The notes under the pieces are model-generated. The model was not told where the DNA came from. It worked only from the letters and a program-made list of their open reading frames with translations, and ran no database searches. Shown here piece after piece: positions 8,598-17,728 of a DNA stretch of 64,000 nt. The DNA is taken from positions 366,448 to 430,447 of the forward strand of contig NZ_MKUD01000001.1 in assembly GCF_001898575.1 (NCBI RefSeq), given 5' to 3'. Position 1 is the stretch's first letter; each line of letters begins with the position of its first letter. Origin of the DNA: Spirosoma sp. 48-14. GTDB taxonomy: Bacteria; Bacteroidota; Bacteroidia; Cytophagales; Spirosomataceae. Made by a program: the position numbers and the translations under genes.

Positions 8598-11500
8598 TTA
8601 GAATCCAATGTTCAACCCAACCTGATACGATTTCGTATTCGGCAGTGTACTGTGATCGACTCCTCTGTCGAATGAAGAGTTAGGCGAACCTGAGCTGATC
8701 TCAGGATCATAGCCTGAGTACTTGGTGAACGTCAGAATGTTACGACCTGTAAATACAATCTGACACTTATTAAGAGCAGGTATTTTAACCACTTTGGCCA
8801 GGTCGAAAGCCAGCGAAATATTCCGCAACCGTACAAACGAAGCGTCTTCTACGAAGAAATCTTTCGTAGCGTTGTTACCTGCACCACGCAGGCTACCCCA
8901 CAGATTGTAATACGCACTGGACCAGTAGGCCGTATAGGCTCCAGTTTTGCCATCAATGGTTACGGGTTTTGTAAAATCACCGCTGATTCCATCCCGATAC
9001 ATCCATTCTTTGGTTTGGTTATAGAGGTGGCTACCATTTACCCAATCAAACTGGAAGTTCAGGGTCAGGAAATCCTTAAAGCTTACTCCGTTGATGAACG
9101 ACATATTGAACTTCGGGTTCGGATTCATCAGAGGATACGTCTCATCAGTAAACTGCATCTGATAGGTGGTCTTATTCACAACACGTCCATCTACAATGGT
9201 ATACTGCGATTCATTGCCTGGCTGGATATACCGGGTTTTCCCGTCCTGCCGCAAATAATCCAGACTTGTCAGCGCTTTGTAGCCATATACCTGCCCAATA
9301 GGCTGGCCAGGCGTCAATACCAACGCAGTACTACCGGCCGAGGTGGTCAGAATAATATCGGCCCCTCCCGAAATTGCGTCGATCTTAGATAGCTGATGCC
9401 CGAAGTTGGTGGTCAGATCCCATTTCAACCCTTTCGAGTTATAAATAGGGAATGTCAACGAGAATTGTACCCCGTTCGACGACATATCGATGGCATTGGT
9501 CAACTGCCCTGTCGATCCCAGTGATGGCGGTACACTAACCGTGTAAATTACATTTTCACTTTTCCGCTTCCAGTAGGTAAACGAGCCCGAAATCGAATTC
9601 AACCAGGCCCGATTTGCATTGCCACCAATGGTGAAATCGGTTCCTACTTCAAACTCTTTGGATACTTCTACCTGTAGGTTGGGATTATTGCTGGTAGGCT
9701 GCACAGAGTAGGCAATACCCGAACCAGTACCTATATTCTGCTGGTCGAGGACCGGATACCGATCAAAGGCTCCTGGTTGAATACCAGCTTCGCCATACGC
9801 AGCCCGCAATTTAAAGTAAGGCAATGCACTGGACAATCCACTGTTCTTAAAGAACGACAATGGTGCTATATGACCATCGAAGTGCGGGAAGGTAAAGGGC
9901 GTAGAACCACCACCAAACGCCGACGACCAGTCGCTTCGGAAACCTGCCGTTACGCCACCATAATCACCAAAATCAATTTTCTGATTCACCAGATACCCAT
10001 AAGTCACAAACGGGCGAACGTAGTCGAAATCGACGGCCTGCGAGTTCGTAGACTTAATATTATAAGGCGGAGCCAACCCAAGACCAACCCCATAGGTATC
10101 GAACTCAGTATATTTATTTTTCCGATAATCGAACGAAACCTGTGTACTAGTCTGAATAGGCAGATTGATGTGAAAATCGTTCTGGAAATCGGTTCGTAAA
10201 TAAGCCGTTGCCAGGAAATTCTGGAACGTAGTGGTGTATTGGTAGTTGTCGATTTCGCCCGTATTATCGGGAGCGAAGTTGCTGGCAAAGTTACCTCCTC
10301 CGAAAAAGACTGCACTCGCATTCTGCGACTGGTTATAATAGGTCCAGCGAGCATTTTCGTTACGGTAGTTGATGCCGTATTTAGCATCCAGTTCCACGAA
10401 TTTATTCACCTTGTAGTTGGCGCTGAAATTCTGAATCACATCAACTTTATTGTCCAGCCCATCCGTGTATTGCAGGTTATAGAACGGATCGTTGGCGTTG
10501 ATACTGACAAAGTCCGCCAGTTGTTTATAGGGGTAATTCCCATCAGCCATTCGGGCTGTCAGATCAAAGAAAGGCGAGGTATTCAGGAAGCCATACACCC
10601 GGCCAATATTTCCCAGCGAATTGCCCAATCCATAATACCGCCCACCGGCAGCACCGAGGCCAGGTTTCAGTGTATTCTTGGTATAAACGAGTTGGGTTGT
10701 CGAGCGGATTGTAAACCCTTTAAATAACTCAGTACCTACATTAGCCGACAGGTTACTACGGTCGATATACCCATTTTTCAGAATCGGGGTAACGTTGTGG
10801 TTATTGGCTACCGATATGTTAAAATCGCTTTTCTCCGAAGCTCCTGAAATATTGATGGCGTTGTTTGTTGTTGTGCCTGTCTGGAAGATCTGCTTGAAGT
10901 GATCATAATATTTTAGGTTGGCATTGTATGGCTTATCTGCCACGTTGCGAATATCCTGAATAGCATAACGGGTAGCTCCACCATACTGATAAGATAGGCC
11001 TAAAACCGAGCCATAATCTGTATATTTCAAAATATTCCCTTTTGAGTCAACCAGATTGTTACTGCCATCGGTTAAATAGGGGTGCAAATCAGCCTTATGC
11101 ACATTGCCCGTATTCAGAAATTCGTTTGTCGAATAGCTGGTCGATGCGTTGATCGAAACTCGACCTTTCTTTCCTTTTTTGGTAAAAATCTGGATAACCC
11201 CATTGGCTCCCTGGGCGCCATAAATCGAAGCGGAAGCCGCTCCCTGCGCCACCTCAATCCGGTCCACATTGCTCAGGTCGAGTGAGTTGATGTCAGTAGC
11301 GGCTACCTGCACTCCATCGACCATGATCAGCGGCTTGGTACCTCCCTGAACGGAGTTGATACCCCGTAGCAGAATATTAACGGGGTCACCGGGATTACCA
11401 CTCACCGAAGAAATTTGAGCGCCAGGAATTTTACCAATCAGCGCCTGATCAATCGAAGCTGTCGGAGTTTGTGGTAAGTTTTTTCCTGATACGCTTTCGA

Positions 11501-11873
11501 CAGCAATACCTAATTTAGCCTTGCTGGTTTCAATCCCACTACCTGTTACTACGACTTCAGTTAGCAACTTTGAGTCGGATACTAGACTTACATTGATTTC
11601 GGATTGATTACCAACCAGTATTTCCTGTGTTGTGGTACCAACGAAGCTAAATACTAATATAGTCCCTTTAGTAGAAGGCACCATCAGATCAAACACCCCT
11701 CCACCGTCGGTTGTAGTTCCTTTTGACGTTCCCTTTACAAGGATAGATACGCCTGGCAAAGGAGAGCCATCTTCAGCTGATGTAACCTTACCAATTACTC
11801 TTCGATCCTGTGCCCACGCAGTAGACCCAAGTAAGCATAGTAGAAATATGCTTATAAATAAACGTTTTCCCAT
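8598..11873 (-). CDS. SusC/RagA-family TonB-linked outer membrane protein
   Basis: TonB-dependent transporter and first gene of the second SusCD pair. The start at 11873 (MGKRLFISIFLLCLLGSTAWAQDRR) gives a standard signal peptide; the frame is open for 15 more codons without signal-like character. The protein is about 1091 aa. After the signal come a carboxypeptidase-regulatory-like domain (GKVTSAEDGSPLPGVSILVKG), a plug with MVDGVQVAATDINSLDL and AASASIYGAQGANGVI, and a barrel ending SYQVGLNIGF. It is collinear with the SusC at 3067-6339 over its whole length. The stop lies 19 bp before the SusD start. A promoter at 11916-11947 fits a short leader. Confidence 0.94.
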   Translation of the reverse strand: MGKRLFISIFLLCLLGSTAWAQDRRVIGKVTSAEDGSPLPGVSILVKGTSKGTTTDGGGVFDLMVPSTKGTILVFSFVGTTTQEILVGNQSEINVSLVSDSKLLTEVVVTGSGIETSKAKLGIAVESVSGKNLPQTPTASIDQALIGKIPGAQISSVSGNPGDPVNILLRGINSVQGGTKPLIMVDGVQVAATDINSLDLSNVDRIEVAQGAASASIYGAQGANGVIQIFTKKGKKGRVSINASTSYSTNEFLNTGNVHKADLHPYLTDGSNNLVDSKGNILKYTDYGSVLGLSYQYGGATRYAIQDIRNVADKPYNANLKYYDHFKQIFQTGTTTNNAINISGASEKSDFNISVANNHNVTPILKNGYIDRSNLSANVGTELFKGFTIRSTTQLVYTKNTLKPGLGAAGGRYYGLGNSLGNIGRVYGFLNTSPFFDLTARMADGNYPYKQLADFVSINANDPFYNLQYTDGLDNKVDVIQNFSANYKVNKFVELDAKYGINYRNENARWTYYNQSQNASAVFFGGGNFASNFAPDNTGEIDNYQYTTTFQNFLATAYLRTDFQNDFHINLPIQTSTQVSFDYRKNKYTEFDTYGVGLGLAPPYNIKSTNSQAVDFDYVRPFVTYGYLVNQKIDFGDYGGVTAGFRSDWSSAFGGGSTPFTFPHFDGHIAPLSFFKNSGLSSALPYFKLRAAYGEAGIQPGAFDRYPVLDQQNIGTGSGIAYSVQPTSNNPNLQVEVSKEFEVGTDFTIGGNANRAWLNSISGSFTYWKRKSENVIYTVSVPPSLGSTGQLTNAIDMSSNGVQFSLTFPIYNSKGLKWDLTTNFGHQLSKIDAISGGADIILTTSAGSTALVLTPGQPIGQVYGYKALTSLDYLRQDGKTRYIQPGNESQYTIVDGRVVNKTTYQMQFTDETYPLMNPNPKFNMSFINGVSFKDFLTLNFQFDWVNGSHLYNQTKEWMYRDGISGDFTKPVTIDGKTGAYTAYWSSAYYNLWGSLRGAGNNATKDFFVEDASFVRLRNISLAFDLAKVVKIPALNKCQIVFTGRNILTFTKYSGYDPEISSGSPNSSFDRGVDHSTLPNTKSYQVGLNIGF

Positions 11874-11915
11874 TCTGTCAATTAGTGTTAAGTTAAGAAA
11901 GAATACTCCGCTTAA

Positions 11916-11947
11916 CAAATCTATAGATTAGAAAAAACGCTTGCAAA
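11916..11947 (-). promoter_or_regulatory. Bacteroidota-type promoter of the second SusCD pair
   Basis: On the minus strand TTTG (11947-11944), a 20-bp spacer and TAGATTTG (11923-11916) match the Bacteroidota promoter consensus. The distance to the SusC start (about 43 bp) is close to that of the paralogous operon (about 40 bp), which supports both assignments. Confidence 0.6.
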
Positions 11948-12309
11948 TCGTCTACCTATTTACATATTAACCAATACTTGTTGCATTAATTTTATTTAAT
12001 ACCGAATAATATTCTGAATTACCAAACAAATAACCCAAACATACAAATAGAACTTTTTCAATTTCGGCTATTTGCCGGAATAATTTATGGACTAAGCAAT
12101 TTTACTAGGTATATACCGTCACAGAATAGTTCTATTTTAAGTAGCTTTTATATATGAATATTCTAAGAATAGTGCTTGATTACAAGCAATTTTAACCCCT
12201 TTTTAATCTCCATCAAACCATGCAAAATCAGCTTTCCGAGTTACATAATAACAAGTAAATATATTTCAATGCATACATAATTATACAATAAATATATTAC
12301 TTTCATACC

Positions 12310-12370
12310 AAATAGACGATGGCGCGAGGAGGTTGAACAGATGTCAACCTCCTCGCGCCATCGTCTATTT
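12310..12370 (-). terminator. 27-bp perfect inverted repeat, probable terminator of the patatin gene
   Basis: Two perfectly complementary 27-base arms (12310-12336 and 12344-12370) around a 7-base loop, starting 14 bp past the patatin stop. The core is G+C-rich (GGCGCGAGGAGG) and ends in TTT on the minus-strand RNA. It is far longer than a minimal terminator; see the findings on inverted repeats. Confidence 0.7.
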
Positions 12371-12383
12371 ACCGTTTAACTCC

Positions 12384-13151
12384 TCAATTGCTTGCTAAAA
12401 AGTAGCGTTCAATATCGGTAGCCATCGATTTTGTGTACTGATACCCTATACGAAACAGTTCGCGGGACTTGCTCAGGTCGGTAGTGCTATACTGCGCCAA
12501 TTGAGGAGGCTCTATCAGAATGTTACAGCGAGCGAATCGATCTTTGGTTTTACTCTGAACAGCCAGTACAAGGCTCCGTTCAATCACTCCACGCATCGAA
12601 CGTATAGGTTTCCGTGGGCCTAATATATTGCAGTGTGAGCCAATCAGAAAATCTACTTTCGATTCGATAATTTCGACAGGTAAGTTGTTCAACACCCCCC
12701 CATCGACATACTGACGTTTGTTAATCAGCATAGGTTCAAAAATCCCTGGCAGGCAGCAGGAAGCCAACACTGGCCGAATCAACTCACCCTGTTCAAATAC
12801 AACCTGCTCACCCTCGTTCAGATCAACAGCCAACACATGCAATGGAATTTGTAAGCCCTCAAACGAATCGTGGGGAATATATTTTTTATACAATTCGGCT
12901 ACCGTATCGAGCCGAAGCAGGCCCATACGATTCCAGGCTGGGCGCAGATGCCGCACGAACGATGACGATTCAATGATTTTAAGACTCTCATCAGGCGAAA
13001 ATCCCTGCGAAAATAAAGCGCCGGTTATGGCACCAGCGCTAGTACCTGCAATATGATGAAATGGAATATCCATTTCACGAAGTGCCTTAATGACACCCAG
13101 ATGGGCAATTCCCCGCGCTCCTCCTCCTGATAAGACTAATCCAACTTTCAT
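12384..13151 (-). CDS. Patatin-like phospholipase family protein
   Basis: Predicted cytoplasmic or membrane-associated lipid acyl hydrolase of the patatin/RssA group, 255 aa. The oxyanion-hole loop SGGGARGIAHLG lies at residues 8-19. The nucleophile elbow GTSAG has Ser38, and the second member of the Ser-Asp dyad is Asp150 in VDGGVLNNLPVE. There is no signal peptide or barrel domain, so it is the short bacterial type similar in size to RssA rather than the surface PlpD type. It lies downstream of the MBL-fold gene, separated by a hairpin, so co-transcription is uncertain. The physiological lipid is unknown. Confidence 0.88.
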   Translation of the reverse strand: MKVGLVLSGGGARGIAHLGVIKALREMDIPFHHIAGTSAGAITGALFSQGFSPDESLKIIESSSFVRHLRPAWNRMGLLRLDTVAELYKKYIPHDSFEGLQIPLHVLAVDLNEGEQVVFEQGELIRPVLASCCLPGIFEPMLINKRQYVDGGVLNNLPVEIIESKVDFLIGSHCNILGPRKPIRSMRGVIERSLVLAVQSKTKDRFARCNILIEPPQLAQYSTTDLSKSRELFRIGYQYTKSMATDIERYFLASN

Positions 13152-13166
13152 GTTTTTCCGGTTGTG

Positions 13167-13233
13167 TAACGCAGACTTCTAGTCCGTAAAAGAGTTAACC
13201 TCTTATAAGGCTGCGAACTAGAAGTCTGCGTTA
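13167..13233 (-). repeat. Long inverted repeat between MBL-hydrolase and patatin genes
   Basis: Two perfect 17-base arms (TAACGCAGACTTCTAGT and its complement) enclose about 33 bases that can form an inner AAGAG/CTCTT stem. The distal arm covers the stop codon of the MBL-fold gene (13231-13233). It probably ends or attenuates minus-strand transcription from that gene. Confidence 0.65.
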
Positions 13234-14067
13234 TAATAACTCCGATAAACGACCTTTGTCCTTGATCCGAACCCCTTTTTCGGTCATTTCGACCGTAGCG
13301 GCTTCGGTAATGGGATCATGCTCAAACACTAGAATCCAGTTTTCAGCTGCCGCTTTTTGCAGCACCTGCGTCTTTTCTTCCATCGTCAGCAAGGGTCGAA
13401 CGTCATAGCTCATTACATAGGGCAACGGTATATGACCCGACGAAGGAATCAGATCAGCCATATAGGCAACGGTCCTCCCGTTGATCTGAAATACGGGAAG
13501 CGTCATTTTTTCAGTATGTCCGTCTACATACAACAACTGTATATCTGTATACGGAAATCGTTGTTCGCTCAGAAAAGTCAGTTGCCCGCTCTCTTGTAAA
13601 GGCATAATATTTTCATATAAAAACGACGCTTTTTCGCGCGGATTAGGGTGAACGGCCCAATCCCAGTGCGACGGATGTACCCAATAAGTTGCCTTGTCAA
13701 ATAATGGCTTTAGCCTGTCTCCATTTCGTTCAACAGCGCCACCCACATGATCGAAGTGCAGATGCGTAAGTAGTACGTCGGTAACATCGTTGGTCGAATA
13801 TCCTGCTTTGGCAATTGAATCGAGGAGGCTGGCATCGCCGTGTAAATCGTAATGCCCGAAGAACTTAGCATCCTGTTTGGTACCAATGCCTGTATCGACG
13901 AGCAGGAGTCGATTACCCTGTTCGTAAAGCAGGCAGCGCATAGCCCAGGTGCAGCGATTCAGTTCGTCGGCAGGGTTCAATTTCTGCCAGAGGGGCTTGG
14001 GCACAACGCCAAACATAGCCCCACCATCCAGTTTAAAAAAGCCAGTATCGAGGGTTTGAAGAGCCAT
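13231..14067 (-). CDS. MBL-fold metallo-hydrolase
   Basis: Metallo-beta-lactamase-fold hydrolase, 278 aa, without a signal peptide. The zinc signature HLHFDH is at residues 102-107 (His102, His104, Asp106, His107). Further metal ligands are likely in WVHPSHWDWA, YVDGHTEKM and the C-terminal VFEHDP. The N-terminus LDTGFFKLDGGAMFGVVPKPLW is typical of the AttM/AiiA-like lactonase-related group that NCBI labels only as MBL-fold metallo-hydrolase. The substrate could be a lactone or other ester, and quorum quenching cannot be concluded. The gene stands upstream of the patatin gene with a hairpin in between. Confidence 0.85.
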   Translation of the reverse strand: MALQTLDTGFFKLDGGAMFGVVPKPLWQKLNPADELNRCTWAMRCLLYEQGNRLLLVDTGIGTKQDAKFFGHYDLHGDASLLDSIAKAGYSTNDVTDVLLTHLHFDHVGGAVERNGDRLKPLFDKATYWVHPSHWDWAVHPNPREKASFLYENIMPLQESGQLTFLSEQRFPYTDIQLLYVDGHTEKMTLPVFQINGRTVAYMADLIPSSGHIPLPYVMSYDVRPLLTMEEKTQVLQKAAAENWILVFEHDPITEAATVEMTEKGVRIKDKGRLSELL

Positions 14068-14576
14068 AGTAGGTTTTTTAGCAAATTAAATCGTTTACCT
14101 GTTTCAAGTCTACTATTCGTGAACCGGATATATAAGGTATCTGTCAACAATCTACCTAAACCAACCCTGATTTGTCACTTTTACCAGATCGGCTACATTT
14201 CGACTAACCATTGGCTAGAACTTACCGCTACATCTGTTACCAACTGTCTATCTACCTCAAAGTGAGCAGTAGCTATTAGATACATAGTAATTGCATAGTT
14301 AATATTCGAGTTTACACTTGTACCTATAAAACACCATTAAATGATCGCTCAGATATAAAATTTTAAATTTAAACAGTATAAGTACTCAAACGAGAATAGT
14401 TTAGAGTATGCTGCAGGGACGTTTCTGTCATCCCTCGTTTCTCGGGATGACAGAAAATAACCTAATGTATTTTCAATAATCTACTTACATTTGTTGAACT
14501 TACACTTTCACGTATATCAACTTAACGTTATTGTAACTAATTAAGCCTAAAAATTTTCTTGTAGCATTCTTTGGGT
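14068..14576. other. A+T-rich divergent spacer upstream of the acyltransferase
   Basis: This 509-bp non-coding stretch lies between the divergent MBL-fold and acyltransferase genes. It contains the inverted repeat at 14422-14456 and, at 14486-14493, TACATTTG. That could be a plus-strand -7 element for the acyltransferase, but I saw no matching TTTG 19-20 bp upstream. Confidence 0.5.
14422..14456. repeat. Inverted repeat in a divergent promoter region
   Basis: Perfect 13-base arms (TTTCTGTCATCCC and its complement) with a 9-base loop. Both flanking genes point away from it, so it is not the terminator of either. It may be a remnant, an operator or a mobile hairpin element. Confidence 0.6.
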
Positions 14577-15647
14577 ATGGTTATAAACCAATTAACGTTC
14601 ACGCGATTTATTGCTGCTGTTAGTATTGTTTTCTTTCATTTTGCCATCAGCAATCTGGTCTGGCCTTTATATTTACCGTCGTTTCGGTATGTAGTAGACT
14701 TTATTCAGGTAGGCAATCTATCTGTACTTTATTTCTTTGTGTTATCTGGATTTATATTAACGATCAGTTCTATATCTTCAGAAAAAAAAATTAACAAGCG
14801 CGAGTTTTATTGGAAACGGTTTGCCAGAATTTATCCAATCTATTTTGTATCATTTATTATTTCAATAATCGTCCCGAACACAAGTTCCGTCTGGGATTAT
14901 TTTTTAAACTTCACCTTGCTAAATGGTTGGTATTGGAACAGTAATAATTTAAATCCAGCAGCCTGGAGTTTGTCAGCAGAAGTTTTTTTCTATATTGTAT
15001 TTCCGTTTATCATACCTACAATCTCTACGCTAACGAACCGAGCTTTGGTTACGGCATTAATTTTAAATTGTATAGCCTTATACGGTTTACAAATTAACTA
15101 CAATGGATTCTATTTGCCCAAGTATTTGCCAACACCGATAGAAACTGTTTTAAACTTTTCTTTGGGTATAATTGGCGGCAATATCTTTATACGGTTTCAA
15201 TCATTATTTTCCAGACATTCCATTTTAATGGCTGGGCTTTTTGGCTTATCTATTATTTTGTTGTGCATTTCTATTTTATATTGTCACTATACCTGGTTTG
15301 ACGGGTTCTGGTTATTATCTACCTTATTTTTACTTTTCATCACCAGCCTGTCAGCACTTCCAAAGGATTGGTTTCTTCCGCGGCTATTATCAAAGCCTCT
15401 GCTAGTGAAACTCGGCGATATCAGCTTTTCACTTTTTATCTTACAGTTCCCAATTATGCATATATATGACAAGCTTCTGGCCAGAGGACGTCTTGTGGTA
15501 GGCAATACACTACATTTTTATTCGTATTTACTGATTCTACTAGCTATATCTTTTCTTACCTATACGTTTATAGAAGATCCTCTTAGAAGAAAAATCAATA
15601 ATTATCGAAAAACAAAGAAGAAGGAATATACCCTAGAAACTGCTTAA
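14577..15647 (+). CDS. Acyltransferase-3 family integral membrane protein (OafA/YrhL-like)
   Basis: Membrane O-acyltransferase that would acetylate a surface glycan such as O-antigen, exopolysaccharide or a glycolipid. I use the ATG at 14577 rather than the TTG two codons earlier; the protein is 356 aa. The diagnostic R-X10-H motif is present near the N-terminus (TRFIAAVSIVFFHF), followed by FVLSGFILTIS and KRFARIYPIYFVSF, the usual order in this family. About ten hydrophobic helices cover the protein, ending with FIEDPLRRK. Base composition is strikingly low in G+C (28% in one 60-bp sample), unlike the neighbours. It stands alone between two spacers with hairpins, suggesting an acquired gene. 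The acceptor glycan is unknown. Confidence 0.9.
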   Translation: MVINQLTFTRFIAAVSIVFFHFAISNLVWPLYLPSFRYVVDFIQVGNLSVLYFFVLSGFILTISSISSEKKINKREFYWKRFARIYPIYFVSFIISIIVPNTSSVWDYFLNFTLLNGWYWNSNNLNPAAWSLSAEVFFYIVFPFIIPTISTLTNRALVTALILNCIALYGLQINYNGFYLPKYLPTPIETVLNFSLGIIGGNIFIRFQSLFSRHSILMAGLFGLSIILLCISILYCHYTWFDGFWLLSTLFLLFITSLSALPKDWFLPRLLSKPLLVKLGDISFSLFILQFPIMHIYDKLLARGRLVVGNTLHFYSYLLILLAISFLTYTFIEDPLRRKINNYRKTKKKEYTLETA

Positions 15648-15682
15648 AACAGTTCTTAAAATCACTCATATTAAGACTATAA

Positions 15683-15722
15683 TGCTGGTTAATTCAGTAG
15701 TTTACTACTGAATTAACCAGCA
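15683..15722 (+). terminator. 18-bp perfect hairpin, bidirectional terminator
   Basis: A perfect 18-bp stem with a 4-base TTTA loop, 36 bp after the acyltransferase stop. It is also downstream of the START-domain gene on the opposite strand, which ends at 15923. Its position between convergent genes suits a shared terminator. Confidence 0.75.
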
Positions 15723-15922
15723 TCAGCCGAAAAGTTATAATTAAGAGCTAATTATAGGCACCGGTTTAAAATTTCTTTTCAAGTGCTTTCTAAAATGACA
15801 GGTTACTCTGATAAATAATAAACAGGAAGGGCTAACTTATTCATTGAAAACTGGAAGGTTCATCAGAAGTAAATCGACCAAAGCTATATCAGCGAATTCA
15901 TAGCAAAAGAAATGCTAGTCCA

Positions 15923-16609
15923 TTACTCTAAAAAATGAAATGAACGCTTCTGGTATCGTGGCAGTTGGATTTTCTCCCGCAGATTTAAAAATGACTGATA
16001 AGGACCAATAGCTGCTGTTGCGTTGACTAACCAGGCTGGTAATGTTCCACCAGGATCGACCTGAAAAGTGTAGTTAATGTGCATTTTATTATCGGCTGTC
16101 GAACGTACTTGCCAGGCAGCCTGCCAAAACGCGACCCGCACCAATCCATCTTTCGGAGGCACCATATCAGGCACTGAACTAGTGTTGATTTGCAGTACTT
16201 TAGAAGCCGGATCATACGCAAACCGAAGGTGAATTACTAAGTCTCGATTAGTCGCTGGCCAGGGCATTTCACTTTCCGAATAGTAGTAAAATTCGGTTTC
16301 ACTCACCTGCCGAAGCAGCCGGGCCGATTTGTTTTTATACACCACTTTACTATACTGATCTACATCTGATAAAAAAGCGACCAGTTGTGACAGGGAAGCG
16401 GCCATTTCACAATCTACCCGAATTTCTTTTAATCGGCTCCCATCCAGATGCCGGGAATATACCCGAATGCCATTTTTATCTTTCTCCAGGTGCCAATCAT
16501 CCCGCCCTTGCCCGAAGGCATTTATTGTTAACACAAAAAACCCCAGTACCCATACTAGGCACCCTTTAGATTTCGTCAATAGGCAACTCAGATTCTGAAT
16601 AATTGTCAT
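15923..16609 (-). CDS. START-domain protein with signal peptide
   Basis: Predicted exported lipid-binding protein of the START/Bet v1-like superfamily, 228 aa. A hydrophobic segment (CLVWVLGFFVLTINAFGQ, about residues 17-34) serves as signal peptide. The START fold follows: WHLEKDKNGIRVYSR, then FLSDVDQYSKVVYKN, YYYSESEMPWPATNRDLVIHL and a C-terminal helix (LVNATAAIGPYQSFLNLREKI) that would close the lipid cavity. The length fits bacterial START proteins. The ligand is unknown. The gene is monocistronic, with a terminator hairpin downstream and an inverted repeat upstream. Confidence 0.85.
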   Translation of the reverse strand: MTIIQNLSCLLTKSKGCLVWVLGFFVLTINAFGQGRDDWHLEKDKNGIRVYSRHLDGSRLKEIRVDCEMAASLSQLVAFLSDVDQYSKVVYKNKSARLLRQVSETEFYYYSESEMPWPATNRDLVIHLRFAYDPASKVLQINTSSVPDMVPPKDGLVRVAFWQAAWQVRSTADNKMHINYTFQVDPGGTLPAWLVNATAAIGPYQSFLNLREKIQLPRYQKRSFHFLE

Positions 16610-16966
16610 TGATTACGATCGTGTTTTTCAAAAAAATAATAACCCATTATGGCACCGAAACCCCAAAATTAGTTGTTTCGGTGCCATAATGGGTATCCGC
16701 TTCACACAACTACAAAAGAGCTCATTAAGTTATAGTACGCAATCATCCTATGAAAACAGGAGGAGAGACCTGCTGACTACCAATCACTAATACCAATTTT
16801 CAGCTATAAATACCCCTCCTGGCCCTGTGTAATTATCAAAACTTTTCAATACTATTGGACGTATATCTTGCGCGTAATAGGGATTTTTCTACGTCTTTAC
16901 CTACCCGACAACGAACACGGCCACCTACAAACAACTGTCTAAACCTATATAGTACCGCTTTTCTAT
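16610..16966. other. Divergent spacer with an inverted repeat
   Basis: This 357-bp stretch between the START gene and the cytochrome b operon holds the inverted repeat at 16642-16694. Promoters for both sides must be here, but I found no full match to TTTG-N19/20-TANNTTTG. Confidence 0.5.
16642..16694. repeat. 20-bp perfect inverted repeat between divergent genes
   Basis: Perfect 20-base arms (16642-16661 and 16675-16694) with a 13-base loop, 33 bp upstream of the START gene's start codon. It lies between divergent genes, so it cannot terminate either, and would sit in the START gene's leader or promoter. Confidence 0.7.
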
Positions 16967-17728
16967 ATGAAACGAATCGTTCATAAACATCCATTGGCTA
17001 TCCGGTGGTTTCACTGGGTTAACTTCCCGGTTCTGTTCGTCATGATCTGGAGTGGCCTACTAATTTACTGGGCCTACGATCCATACAAAATTCAGATCGG
17101 CGATTATACCCTGGTATCGTTTTTCCCGGATGGATTTTACAAATTTCTGGGCGTATCGCGTCGCCTGGCTGAAGGTATGGCCTGGCATTTTGTATTTATG
17201 TGGCTGTTTATCCTAAATGGCGTTCTATATGTAGGATACACGTTTATTTCGGGTGAATGGCGACATCTGGTACCTGACCGAAACTCGTTTCGCGAGGCTA
17301 TTCAGGTAACCCTCTACGACCTCGGACTACGCAAAACCCAGCCACCATTTATCAAATACAACGGCGCGCAGAAAATCGCTTATTTCGCCATCATGCTCAT
17401 GGGGATTGGTTCCGTTCTGACGGGCTACGCTATATACAAACCCACTCAATTTTCGTGGTTAACGTCTTTAGTAGGTGGTTATAAAGCGGCCCGACTCGAA
17501 CACTTTATCCTGACCCTGGGTTACGTCTTCTTCTTCGTTATCCACATCGGTCAGGTAATACGCGCGGGTTGGAATAACTTCCAGTCGATGGTAACGGGGT
17601 TTGAGATCGTACAGCCTACTGATCCTGATCGACCCGTTCTGGACAAGCCCGCCAGCAACGAGCCCGATGCCCCTACTGATACACCTCTGGAGCCAATTGA
17701 GCCAACCCGTAACCCAGCTTTATCATGA
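16967..17728 (+). CDS. Cytochrome b/b6-domain membrane protein, electron partner of the downstream molybdoenzyme
   Basis: Di-haem b-type membrane anchor of the thiosulfate reductase/Ni-hydrogenase cytochrome b family, 253 aa. Four transmembrane helices are visible near residues 18-37, 70-92, 137-156 and 178-200. Candidate haem ligands are His16 (RWFHWVNF), His74 (MAWHFVF), His179 (RLEHFIL) and His193 (FVIHIGQ). The cytoplasmic tail (about 215-253) is rich in Pro and acidic residues. Its stop overlaps the start of the molybdoenzyme gene by 4 bp (ATGA), a strong sign of one complex in which this protein exchanges electrons between quinones and the molybdenum subunit, as YedZ/MsrQ does for MsrP. 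Confidence 0.85.
   Translation: MKRIVHKHPLAIRWFHWVNFPVLFVMIWSGLLIYWAYDPYKIQIGDYTLVSFFPDGFYKFLGVSRRLAEGMAWHFVFMWLFILNGVLYVGYTFISGEWRHLVPDRNSFREAIQVTLYDLGLRKTQPPFIKYNGAQKIAYFAIMLMGIGSVLTGYAIYKPTQFSWLTSLVGGYKAARLEHFILTLGYVFFFVIHIGQVIRAGWNNFQSMVTGFEIVQPTDPDRPVLDKPASNEPDAPTDTPLEPIEPTRNPALS

Larger units (their letters stand above)
11874..12383. other. A+T-rich spacer upstream of the second SusCD pair
   Basis: This 510-bp non-coding stretch contains the promoter at 11916-11947 and the large inverted repeat at 12310-12370. The remaining A+T-rich part, about 11950-12305, shows no gene and no repeat I can name. Confidence 0.6.

Noticed and set aside
8579-8608. Upstream start for the second SusD gene
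   Set aside because: The additional ten residues break the lipoprotein signal and overlap the SusC stop; the ATG at 8578 gives a clean signal peptide.
13231-14067. Quorum-quenching lactonase assignment for the MBL-fold protein
   Set aside because: The zinc motif is shared by many hydrolases; nothing in the sequence fixes the substrate.
14486-14493. TACATTTG as a definite acyltransferase promoter
   Set aside because: The -33 TTTG at the right spacing is missing, so I mention it only as a possibility.
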